Assembly: GCA_944359735.1 (NCBI GenBank)
Contig: CALVTA010000049.1
Coordinates: 1 to 8,920, forward strand
DNA length: 8,920 bases
From: an uncultured Bacilli bacterium
GTDB lineage: Bacteria; Bacillota_I; Bacilli_A; RF39; UBA660
Reading direction: 5' to 3'
Shown here one piece after another: positions 1 to 6,581 of the stretch; the stretch's first letter is position 1, and each line of letters begins with the position of its first letter. Below the pieces are notes generated by a model. It saw only the letters and a program-made list of their open reading frames with translations, was not told the origin of the DNA and did no database searches. The position numbers were made by a program, and so were the translations under genes.

Positions 1-1854
1 AATAATAATGGTGTTAATTGGTATCCATCTTTTGTTGGAGAGAAAAGATTTGGTAACTGGTTATTAAATATGAATGATTGGGCAATATCTCGTAATAGAT
101 ATTGGGGTACTCCACTTCCTTTGTGGAAATGTAGTTGTGGACATCAGGAAATGATAGGTTCAAGAAAAGAACTTGTGGAAAAAGCGATTGAAGATATAGA
201 TGAGACTATAGAACTACATCGTCCATATGTTGATAATATTCATATTAAATGCCCAGTCTGTGGGGAAGAGATGAGTCGTGTTAGTGAAGTAATTGATTGT
301 TGGTTTGATTCTGGTTCCATGCCTTTTGCACAATACCATTATCCATTTGAAAATAAAGAATTATTTGAAGAACAATTTCCAGCAGATTTTATTAGTGAGG
401 GAATTGATCAGACTAGAGGATGGTTCTATACATTAATGTTAATTTCTACTTTTGTTACTGGTAAAAGTCCTTATAAAAATGTTTTGGTTAATGATTTATT
501 ATTAGATAAATATGGCAAAAAGATGAGCAAGAGTAAAGGTAATATTGTAGAACCTTTTGGATTAATGAATGATTTTGGTGCTGACGTTATTAGATTTTAC
601 TTACCTTATGTATCTCCTGTATGGACACCTATTAAGTTTGATATTGATGGTTTAAAAGAAGTATCATCTAAGTATTTATCAACACTAAAAAATGCTTATT
701 CATTCTTTGAAATGTATGCTAATGCTGATAAGATAGATCCAAGGGAATATAACGTACCTGTTAGAGATAGAGATATTACTGATAAATGGATGTTATCTAG
801 ACTTAATAATACTTTATTATTAGTTATTAAAGGTTATGAAGATTATGATTTGAATAAAGTAGTACATTATATTGTTGATTTCTTAAATGATGATTTTTCT
901 AATTGGTATATTAGAAGTAATAGAAAAAGATTTTGGGCTAGTGAGTTGACTGAAGATAAAAAGGCAGTATATCAAACTACTTATGAGGTATTACTTGCTT
1001 TATGTAAAATGGTTGCTCCTATTACTCCTTTTGTAACGGAAGAGATTTATAAGAATTTAACTGATGGTGAGTCTGTTCATTTGGAAGATTTTCCTAAAGT
1101 TGATGAAGATTTAATTTCTATGGAGTTGGAAAATCGAATGAGCTTAGTTAGGGATATTTGTAGTTTAGGACGTAATGCTAGAGAAGATGTATCTATTAAA
1201 GTTAGACAACCTCTTAATTTTATTATTGTTCCTAAAGTGTTTGAAAGCGTAGTAGGTGAGTTGGAATCTATTATTCTTGAAGAGTTAAATGTTAAAGATA
1301 TAGTTTATGAAGAAGATATGAGTCTTTATATGGATTATATTGTTAAACCTAATTTTAGGGTTGTTGGTAAAGTTTTTGGTGCTCATATTAAAGACTTTCA
1401 AGAATTAGTTAGTACTTTTGATATTAATGATGTTAATCAAATTAAAGCGGGATATTATAAGACTGAGTTTTTAGGTGAAGAGTTGAAGATAACTGAAGAT
1501 ATGATTACTACGACTTTAAAGAATAAGGAGGGTTATTCTTCTTCTAGTAATGGAAATATTAGTGTTGTTTTAGATACTACTTTAACTGATGATTTAGTTC
1601 TTGAAGGATTAGCTCGTGAGGTTGTAAGAAAGGTTCAAAGTCTTAGGAAAGAAGCAGATTTTGTTATTACTGATAGAATTAATCTTTATTATAATGGTGA
1701 AACGATAGTTGATGTAATGCTTGATAAATATATAGATTATGTTAAGGGAGAAACTTTATCAATAGAAGTTATTAAAGATGAAAAATTGGATAAATCTATT
1801 GCTGTTAATGATTTGATGATGGGATTTAGATTAGAACAAGTAAAGAAGAGATAA
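1..1854 (+). CDS. ileS: isoleucyl-tRNA synthetase, IleS2 (eukaryote-like) class, 5'-truncated by window edge
   Basis: A class I aminoacyl-tRNA synthetase that charges tRNA-Ile with isoleucine in the cytoplasm. The reading frame is open from base 1, so the window holds only the C-terminal 617 codons of an expected ~1030-1050; the HIGH-type motif and most of the editing domain lie upstream. The sequence shows DWAISRNRYWGTPLPLW near codons 26-42. A four-cysteine pair follows (CSC at 130-138, CPVC at 250-261), as in a zinc-binding knuckle. Then come VIDCWFDSGSMPFAQ, KMSKS at 520-534, GADVIRFY, an anticodon-binding helical domain (WMLSRLNN through ITPFVTEEIYKNL), and a C-terminal region with VRQPLNFIIV and EGLAREVVRKVQSLRKEADF. 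The DWAISRNRYWGTP block and the C-terminus without a CxxC...CxxC zinc finger are typical of IleS2 rather than the usual bacterial IleS1. The enzyme assignment is very secure; the class assignment is strong but rests on remembered family motifs. Confidence 0.97.
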   Translation, partial: NNNGVNWYPSFVGEKRFGNWLLNMNDWAISRNRYWGTPLPLWKCSCGHQEMIGSRKELVEKAIEDIDETIELHRPYVDNIHIKCPVCGEEMSRVSEVIDCWFDSGSMPFAQYHYPFENKELFEEQFPADFISEGIDQTRGWFYTLMLISTFVTGKSPYKNVLVNDLLLDKYGKKMSKSKGNIVEPFGLMNDFGADVIRFYLPYVSPVWTPIKFDIDGLKEVSSKYLSTLKNAYSFFEMYANADKIDPREYNVPVRDRDITDKWMLSRLNNTLLLVIKGYEDYDLNKVVHYIVDFLNDDFSNWYIRSNRKRFWASELTEDKKAVYQTTYEVLLALCKMVAPITPFVTEEIYKNLTDGESVHLEDFPKVDEDLISMELENRMSLVRDICSLGRNAREDVSIKVRQPLNFIIVPKVFESVVGELESIILEELNVKDIVYEEDMSLYMDYIVKPNFRVVGKVFGAHIKDFQELVSTFDINDVNQIKAGYYKTEFLGEELKITEDMITTTLKNKEGYSSSSNGNISVVLDTTLTDDLVLEGLAREVVRKVQSLRKEADFVITDRINLYYNGETIVDVMLDKYIDYVKGETLSIEVIKDEKLDKSIAVNDLMMGFRLEQVKKR

Positions 1855-1876
1855 AATTTCTCTTTTTCTTTTAAAG
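1843..1876 (+). terminator. weak terminator-like hairpin at the end of ileS
   Basis: AAGAAGAGA (1843-1851) can pair with TCTCTTTTT-side bases 1859-1867, giving 9 bp with one G-U pair and a 7-base loop that contains the stop codon. A T-rich run follows. The stem is very AT-rich and so weak. A similar pyrimidine tract occurs before tex. Plausible as an intrinsic terminator in such an AT-rich genome, but not certain. Confidence 0.35.
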
Positions 1877-1882
1877 TTTAAA

Positions 1883-1911
1883 TTTTTATATTATACTATA
1901 TTATATATAAT
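1883..1911 (+). promoter_or_regulatory. possible sigma-A promoter for the pilin-like/C39 cluster
   Basis: A perfect TATAAT lies at 1906-1911 with a poor -35 (TTTTTA, 1883-1888) at 17-base spacing. The expected start of transcription, near 1918, leaves about 19 bases before the preferred ATG at 1937, enough to include its ribosome binding site. The whole gap is TA-rich, so a chance TATAAT is easy to obtain. The call rests mainly on position and on the candidate terminator just upstream. Confidence 0.35.
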
Positions 1912-1936
1912 AATAAAAATAGTGAAGAGTGATATT

Positions 1937-2944
1937 ATGTTTTTAATTTTAGATCAAGTTTGTGATGATGTAGCTTTAGCGACTGCTTTAAGATTAGTAG
2001 AAAAGTTTTTTACAATCATTTGTATTGCAGTTCCTATTATATTAATTGTTAGTGTAGCTATTACTTTAGGAAGGATGGTAATTGATCCATCTTTAGAACA
2101 TGGTATTAGTAGTATTCTAAAAAAAGTAGTGGCTGCTTTACTTATTTTTTTCTTACCTACTATTGTTGACTTTAGTATAGGGCTTTTAAAGTATGCAAAT
2201 ATTAAAAATGATACTTTCTCTGGTGTCATTGCTTGTTTTGATGCTGCTAGAGATAGTGGTGATTATGTTCTTTCTCATCCATATGTTTATGATAATAATA
2301 ATAAATATTCTTTTAGTAATATAATGACTAAGTTTAAAAAAATTAGTAATAGTTATGTTAATCTTCCTACTACTAGTGGTGATAGTAGTAGTAGTACTGC
2401 TAGTAATGATAAGGCTGATGGTACGGGTGGTATGGGGATACCTAGGTATTATCAAGGTGATTATGCTGATGTTAAATTAATTCTTGATAAAACAATTGCT
2501 ACTTCTGGTTGTGGTTTTACATCGGGTGCTATGATTGCGTCTTACTTGACAGGGGATACTATTACTCCAAGAACTTTGATTGATTTAGCAAGGCAACATT
2601 ATGTTTTAGGAGTAGGTATGGATTGGTCTTTTCCTAATGCTTTAGCGAGTCAATATAATCTTGGTAGTGTTACGGCTACGGAGTCTATAGATGCAGTTGT
2701 TAATGCTCTAGCTCATAAAAGACCCGTAATGTGTTCACAATCTGCAGGTATCTTTACTAGTAAGGGACATGTAATTGTACTTAGTGGTTTGGATAGTGAA
2801 GGGAACATTTTAGTTAATGATCCTAATAAAAACAATGCTGTTACTAAAAATTTTAATAATACTAGTTTTACTAAAAGTGAGATAGATGCATCGGCAGCAC
2901 AATACTGGATATTTGAAGCTAAAAATGAGGTGGTTTCTAGATGA
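1937..2944 (+). CDS. two-helix pilin-like membrane segment fused to a C39-like cysteine peptidase domain
   Basis: Predicted 335-aa membrane protein. Residues ~21-44 and ~64-85 are two hydrophobic helices, with a short loop carrying Arg and two Lys. This resembles the two-helix VirB2/TrbC-type pilin segments of Gram-positive conjugation-like systems, including the IFF-PTIVDF style second helix. A Ser/Thr/Gly-rich linker (~145-166) leads to a Peptidase_C39_2-like domain: YYQGD with Gln173 (oxyanion), SGCGFTSGAM with Cys192 (nucleophile, codon 2510-2512), GHVIVLSG with His278 (2768-2770) and NDPN with Asp295 (2819-2821). The complete Gln/Cys/His/Asp set suggests an active protease or related hydrolase. 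Positive charges in the loop favour both termini outside, placing the peptidase outside the membrane (inference). ATG 1937 is preferred because GAAGAG/TGAT lies 7 bases upstream; a GTG at 1922 would add 5 residues but has no ribosome binding site. The substrate is unknown. The fold of the peptidase part is confident; the pilin resemblance is moderate. Confidence 0.85.
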   Translation: MFLILDQVCDDVALATALRLVEKFFTIICIAVPIILIVSVAITLGRMVIDPSLEHGISSILKKVVAALLIFFLPTIVDFSIGLLKYANIKNDTFSGVIACFDAARDSGDYVLSHPYVYDNNNKYSFSNIMTKFKKISNSYVNLPTTSGDSSSSTASNDKADGTGGMGIPRYYQGDYADVKLILDKTIATSGCGFTSGAMIASYLTGDTITPRTLIDLARQHYVLGVGMDWSFPNALASQYNLGSVTATESIDAVVNALAHKRPVMCSQSAGIFTSKGHVIVLSGLDSEGNILVNDPNKNNAVTKNFNNTSFTKSEIDASAAQYWIFEAKNEVVSR

Positions 2945-3330
2945 TAACAAGAAAAAAACTTTTAATTGCTGGAGGAGTGTTAGTAGGAATTGTTTTCATT
3001 ATTATACTTTATAAATTTACAGTTAATACTAAAGATTTAGCAGTTCCAGTAGAATCTTTAAAACAGTTAGATAAAAACTTAAGTGATTCTAAGATAAAGA
3101 AGATAAATAATAATTATTATGATATTTTAGAAGAATATGAGTTTAGTGATGATGATCTTTTGTATTTTACAACTGCTTTTAATTATGATGATAGTAAATA
3201 TACTGGAAGATTTGTAAATGATTCTTACACATATCAATTTATAATTGATGTTAATACTAATAAGGTTGAAATTATAGAAATTTCTAAAAGACAAATCGAT
3301 ATAGAAGAATTAGAGTCTGATAATGGTTAG
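2941..3330 (+). CDS. small single-pass membrane protein, unrecognised
   Basis: A 129-aa protein of unknown function. The N-terminus MITRKK followed by a hydrophobic helix (~7-25) gives a classic N-in, C-out signal anchor. The remaining ~100 residues are acidic and Asn/Tyr-rich, have no cysteines, and look like a small extracytoplasmic alpha/beta domain, with strand-like stretches near YTYQFIIDVNTNKVEIIEI. The ATG overlaps the stop of the upstream peptidase gene (ATGA), and GAGGTGG at 2927-2933 sits 7 bases before it. Translational coupling and a shared job with the pilin-like/C39 protein are therefore likely. The next gene starts 11 bases after its stop. No family is recognised. Normal length, coding bias and ribosome binding site make it a real gene. 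Confidence 0.85.
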   Translation: MITRKKLLIAGGVLVGIVFIIILYKFTVNTKDLAVPVESLKQLDKNLSDSKIKKINNNYYDILEEYEFSDDDLLYFTTAFNYDDSKYTGRFVNDSYTYQFIIDVNTNKVEIIEISKRQIDIEELESDNG

Positions 3331-3341
3331 GAAGAGATAAA

Positions 3342-4037
3342 ATGATTAAAGAAGCAAAAACATATTTTATTCTAATAATGGGATTAATAGCAATATCATT
3401 GATAATATGGGTTTCTATTGCTGTTTTTAATGGCGATGATCAAGCTGATACTAGTGATTCATATGTTACAGTTGAAGATGAGTATACATCTTCTTCTGAT
3501 CTTACTTCAAGATGTCCTGATATTAATTTAGATGGTGAGGATGTAGATCGTATTAATAAAATGTTTAAAATACAATATGATGAAGTGATTAGTAAGGATA
3601 ATGAAAACTTTGATTTTGATTATACTGTTAATAATGATTATTTATCTTTGGTGACTTTCTATATTTATATAGATAAAGATACCTCATATCCTAAGCTATT
3701 AATTAATACTTATAATTTTGATTTAGAAGATAATTCTTTGGTTAGTGATAAAGAATTGTTAGAAAATTTTTCTTATACATATGATGATATAAGTAACTCT
3801 TTTGAACGTACTATAAAAAAATATTATCAACAAGAATTAGAAAGTATGTATTTTACAGAGGAGGAATGTGATTATAATTGTTTTTTGAATTTAAGGGAAA
3901 TTAGTAATTATAGGGATAATATAAAATTGTTTGTTAAAGATAATGAATTAGTTTTTTACCGTAGTTTTAATGTTTATTCTGAATTTTTAGAGGATCAATT
4001 TTACCGTAATGAAGATTTTCTTTTTGAAATTGAATAG
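3342..4037 (+). CDS. single-pass membrane protein with extracytoplasmic domain, possibly DUF3298/RsiV-like
   Basis: A 231-aa protein with one hydrophobic N-terminal helix (~8-29), an acidic Ser/Thr-rich stalk (~31-55) and a ~175-residue domain expected to face outside. The pattern LLINTYNFDLEDNSLVSDKELL (roughly 119-140), then a helix (FERTIKKYYQQELES) and a late strand IKLFVKDNELVFY, recalls the order seen in DUF3298/PdaC-RsiV-type domains, where a strand pair with a 'FDL-x-TG' turn precedes 'LL' and a helix. This match is from memory and weak. Cys58, Cys176 and Cys180 could form a disulfide outside the cell. ATG 3342 is supported by AGGAAGAG at 3329-3336, which overlaps the previous stop, so the gene is probably the third member of the pilin-like/C39 cluster. 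It could also be an unrelated lineage-specific surface protein. Confidence 0.85.
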   Translation: MIKEAKTYFILIMGLIAISLIIWVSIAVFNGDDQADTSDSYVTVEDEYTSSSDLTSRCPDINLDGEDVDRINKMFKIQYDEVISKDNENFDFDYTVNNDYLSLVTFYIYIDKDTSYPKLLINTYNFDLEDNSLVSDKELLENFSYTYDDISNSFERTIKKYYQQELESMYFTEEECDYNCFLNLREISNYRDNIKLFVKDNELVFYRSFNVYSEFLEDQFYRNEDFLFEIE

Positions 4038-4042
4038 TAACC

Positions 4043-4070
4043 TTGTTTTATTTTAGTTATATGTTATAGT
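4043..4070 (+). promoter_or_regulatory. possible extended -10 promoter for murE
   Basis: TTGTTT (4043-4048), a 16-base spacer, then TGT-TATAGT (4062-4070), an extended -10 form. The same TATATGTTAT block precedes the promoter-like site of the next gene at 5540-5549. Transcription would begin near 4077, inside or just after the murE ribosome binding site (AGGTGAT, 4071-4077). Either the transcript has an unusually short leader, or the site is not the main promoter and murE is read from upstream. Confidence 0.35.
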
Positions 4071-4081
4071 AGGTGATTGTT

Positions 4082-5497
4082 GTGAAAAAGTTAAGTGAAT
4101 TATATGATATTGATGATGATAGGCTAATTAAAGGAATTAAGATAAATTCTAAGGAAGTAGAACCAGGTGATATTTTTGTATGTACTATGGGGGTTACGGC
4201 AGATAGACACGATTTTATAGATGAAGCAATTAATAATGGTGCTAGTGCTGTCATTGTTAGTCGTGATGTTAAAAAAAAATCAGTTCCTATTATTAAAGTA
4301 GATAATACAAATTTAGAACTTAGGAGATTAAGCGCTAAATTTTATGATTATCCATGTGATAAAGTTTTTATGATAGGAGTTACTGGTACTAATGGTAAGA
4401 CTACAGTAGCGGAAATTATATATCAGTTATTGGGAGAGGAAGATAGTGCTTATATAGGCACTAATGGAAGAAAATTTAAAAATAAACATTTCAGTATGAG
4501 AAATACTACTCCTGATGTTGATAGACTTTATAAATATTTTAAAGAATTTGTTGATAATGGATGTAATACCATTTGTATGGAAGCATCTAGTGAGGCCTTT
4601 TTTAGGCACAGACTTGATGATATTAAATATGATATTGGAATTGTAACTAATATTACTCAAGATCATTTGAATATTCATGGTACTTTAGAAAATTATATTG
4701 ATTGTAAGTGTCAATTGTTTAGACAAGTTAAAGATGATGGATATTCTATTCTAAATAGTAGTGATATGTATTTTGAAAAATTTAGAAAAGAAGCTTCTGG
4801 TAATGTTATTAGTTATGGATATAAAGATAGTGACGATTTAAAGATAGTTGATTATATTTTAAAAAGAGATAGAACTATTATTAACTTTAAGTATCAGAAT
4901 AAAATGTATAAAGTTATTTCACCATTGCTTGGTAGTTTTAATGTAGATAATTTAGCAGCTTCTATACTTACTTTACTATGTAAAGGAATAGATTTTAATA
5001 GTATTATAGATAAAGTAAGTAATTTAAAACAAATAGATGGTAGAATGGAGATTATGCCTTTTACTAATAAGTATACTGTTATTTTAGATTATGCTCATAC
5101 TACGGATGCTTTAGATAATATTTTAACTTTTTTGAATATGGTTAAGGAAAATAGAATTATTACTGTTACTGGTAGTGCAGGTGGAAGAGAAAGAACTAAA
5201 AGACCTAGTATGGGTAAAGTTGTCTTAGAGAAGTCAGATTATGTTATTTTTACTATGGATGATCCAAGATTTGAAGATCCTAATCAAATTGTAGATGATT
5301 TGGTTAGTAATTCTGATAAAACAAATTATGAGAGAATTATTAATAGAAAAGATGCTATATATAAAGCTTTAGATATGGCTTATGAGAAGGATATTATTTT
5401 AGTTGCAGGTAAGGGTAGAGATGATTATATGGCAATTGATGATAAGTATTTACCGTATTGTGACTATGATGTTATTAAAGGTTATTATAAACAGTAA
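4082..5497 (+). CDS. murE: UDP-N-acetylmuramyl-tripeptide synthetase (Mur ligase, MurE-type)
   Basis: A cytoplasmic ATP-dependent ligase that adds the third amino acid of the peptidoglycan stem peptide to UDP-MurNAc-L-Ala-D-Glu. Starting at GTG 4082 the protein is 471 aa, normal for MurE. The N-terminal UMP-binding domain holds INSKEVEPGDIFVC and DRHDFIDEAINNGASAVIVSRDV. The central domain has the P-loop GTNGKTT (102-108), NTTPD, MEASSEAF and TQDHLNIHGTLENYIDCKCQLF, whose Lys (~209) is the expected carbamylated lysine. The C-terminal domain has DGRMEI, ILDYAHTTDAL, TGSAGGRERTKRPSMG, MDDPRFEDP and LVAGKGRDDY. The DDPR at 5258-5269 is the position of the DNPR motif of meso-DAP enzymes; the Arg is kept but Asn is Asp, so the third residue cannot be assigned with certainty. 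GTG 4082 is chosen because AGGTGAT lies just upstream; a GTG at 4073 lies inside that site. MurE is favoured over MurF, MurC or cyanophycin-type ligases by the KRPSMG and DxPR-EDP motifs. Confidence 0.93.
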   Translation: MKKLSELYDIDDDRLIKGIKINSKEVEPGDIFVCTMGVTADRHDFIDEAINNGASAVIVSRDVKKKSVPIIKVDNTNLELRRLSAKFYDYPCDKVFMIGVTGTNGKTTVAEIIYQLLGEEDSAYIGTNGRKFKNKHFSMRNTTPDVDRLYKYFKEFVDNGCNTICMEASSEAFFRHRLDDIKYDIGIVTNITQDHLNIHGTLENYIDCKCQLFRQVKDDGYSILNSSDMYFEKFRKEASGNVISYGYKDSDDLKIVDYILKRDRTIINFKYQNKMYKVISPLLGSFNVDNLAASILTLLCKGIDFNSIIDKVSNLKQIDGRMEIMPFTNKYTVILDYAHTTDALDNILTFLNMVKENRIITVTGSAGGRERTKRPSMGKVVLEKSDYVIFTMDDPRFEDPNQIVDDLVSNSDKTNYERIINRKDAIYKALDMAYEKDIILVAGKGRDDYMAIDDKYLPYCDYDVIKGYYKQ

Positions 5498-5522
5498 TTT
5501 ACATTTTATAGTTGTCAAGTAG

Positions 5523-5552
5523 TTGTTTTTGTAACTGTCTATATGTTATGAT
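5523..5552 (+). promoter_or_regulatory. possible extended -10 promoter for the 3D-domain protein gene
   Basis: TTGTTT (5523-5528), 18 bases, then TGT-TATGAT (5544-5552), an extended -10. An alternative TTGTCA at 5512-5517 is too far upstream for normal spacing. The expected start, near 5559, leaves only about 11 bases before ATG 5570, so the leader would consist of little more than the ribosome binding site GAGGG (5559-5563). The similarity to the site before murE strengthens both. Confidence 0.45.
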
Positions 5553-5569
5553 AATATAGAGGGATGAAT

Positions 5570-6253
5570 ATGAAAAGAACTATTTATATTATTAATGCTT
5601 TATTATTCATGGGATGTTGTTTGCTTGTCACTACTACAACATTAAATGTTAAAAATATAAATGTAAATAGTAAAATTAATTATGTAAACAGTGATGCTAT
5701 TGTTAAAGAAGAAATTGTTGAGTTTGTTTTAGTGGAAGAAAAAGTTGATAGTATTGATACTGTTTCTGAAGATAAAAATGACACTGAAGAATTAGTTAGT
5801 TCTAAAACTAAAGTGAATGAAGTTACTAAAGATGAGCCTATATTTGATACTTCAAATTCTAAAAATAATATAGATTCAGATAATAGTGATTTTGATAGTG
5901 ATATTCAAATTTCAGTAGGTAGTGTTTATATTGGTAGTATGAGTGGTTATGGTGCTGATATAGGTAATTTTACTAATTCTGGTTATAATATTAGTGAAAC
6001 TATATATTATTTCGATAAGACTTATGGTAATGTTAGAATATTGGCTAGTGATTCTGATATTCCATTTGGAACTATTGTTGAAGTAAGTAATACTAATGTT
6101 GGTAGTTTTACTGGCATTGTTTTGGATAGGGGCCCTAATATAGGGTTTGATAAAAAACATACATTTGATCTTTTGTTTGAAAATAGTAGTGAGGCTTTGC
6201 GATATGGTGTTAGTAAAAATGCTAAATTTGAAATAAAAAGATTGGGATTTTAA
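5570..6253 (+). CDS. membrane-anchored 3D/RlpA-like double-psi beta-barrel protein
   Basis: A 227-aa protein. Residues ~5-25 form a hydrophobic signal anchor with MGCC inside; the residues before the Cys do not fit a standard lipobox, so lipoprotein processing is doubtful. Residues ~28-115 are a low-complexity, acidic, Ser/Asp/Asn/Val-rich linker. The C-terminal ~110 residues form a double-psi beta-barrel of the 3D/RlpA type: SMSGYG, SGYNISETIYYFDKTYGNVRILASD, PFGTIVEVSN, GIVLDRGPNIG (LDRG at ~185-188) and FDLLFENSSEAL (~199-210). Family members act on the cell wall, often as lytic-transglycosylase-type domains in which the acidic residue of the DL(L/Y)F motif is important; activity here is inferred. 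Following murE fits a wall role. ATG 5570 is preferred over ATG 5564 because GAGGG abuts the earlier one but is 6 bases from 5570. Confidence 0.85.
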   Translation: MKRTIYIINALLFMGCCLLVTTTTLNVKNINVNSKINYVNSDAIVKEEIVEFVLVEEKVDSIDTVSEDKNDTEELVSSKTKVNEVTKDEPIFDTSNSKNNIDSDNSDFDSDIQISVGSVYIGSMSGYGADIGNFTNSGYNISETIYYFDKTYGNVRILASDSDIPFGTIVEVSNTNVGSFTGIVLDRGPNIGFDKKHTFDLLFENSSEALRYGVSKNAKFEIKRLGF

Positions 6254-6270
6254 GAAACATTTAATAACTT

Positions 6271-6567
6271 TAATTGTTTTTGATTGTTCTATTAAATCTG
6301 GTGATGAATAATATATAAAAGATAATAATAAAAAATTTGATCATAGTACTTTATTTGTTGATAATATTTAGTTTAGCGTTTGGCGGAGATATATGGTATT
6401 TTTTTGAAAAAGTGAGAGTTTTACTAAAATACTAGACAAGATAGTTTAATATTATTAAGTATGAGTGGGAATTGAGGGCTGTTCTAATAAGGAGAAATAG
6501 TAAAAGATGTAAAGTTCTAAGTTTTTTCTTTTCTCTTTTTTCTTTTTGTAATAGAATTATATTGTAA
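6271..6567 (+). pseudogene. possible decayed small membrane-protein gene in the gap before tex
   Basis: The 328 bases between the 3D-protein gene and tex contain no intact gene that I can support. One frame reads as a broken membrane-protein-like sequence. After a stop at 6271 it gives LFLIVLLNLVMNNI, a TAA at 6316-6318, then KIIIKNLIIVLYLLIIFSLA and GGDIWYFFEKVRVLLKY up to a TAG at 6433. A TAG at 6442 follows after two codons, and the same frame then stays open to TAA 6565-6567. An ATG sits at 6304. The stops are TAA and TAG, so recoding as Trp is not an explanation. Hydrophobic runs followed by a charged aromatic segment resemble a real membrane peptide, but AT-rich noise also yields Ile/Leu/Phe-rich text. 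No family was recognised. Confidence 0.25.
6489..6547 (+). terminator. weak terminator-like stem and pyrimidine tract before tex
   Basis: AAGGAGAAA (6489-6497) can pair with TTTCTCTTT (6530-6538), 9 bp with one G-U pair and a 32-base loop, followed by TTTCTTTTT. The pyrimidine run (6522-6547) nearly repeats the one after ileS (1857-1872). The loop is long and the stem weak, so this may only be a T-rich tract. Confidence 0.25.
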
Positions 6568-6581
6568 GAAAGAGGATGTTT

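Noticed and set aside
1954..2455. Open frames on the minus strand opposite the pilin-like/C39 gene
   Set aside because: They encode Ile/Thr/Ser-rich low-complexity text mirrored from the + strand gene, have no credible ribosome binding sites, and the + strand gene has clear domain motifs.
5573..5630. Lipoprotein signal peptide in the 3D-domain protein
   Set aside because: The residues before the MGCC cysteines are Leu-Phe-Met-Gly, not a standard lipobox, and hydrophobic sequence continues after the cysteines, so a plain membrane anchor is more likely.
6304..6435. TGA-recoded (Mycoplasma code) gene in the gap
   Set aside because: The interrupting codons are TAA and TAG, and TGA serves as a true stop for the peptidase gene at 2942-2944.
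6254..6581. T-box, riboswitch or tRNA in the gap before tex
   Set aside because: No T-box core, no cloverleaf, no CCA-adjacent arm and no recognisable riboswitch core could be found by eye.
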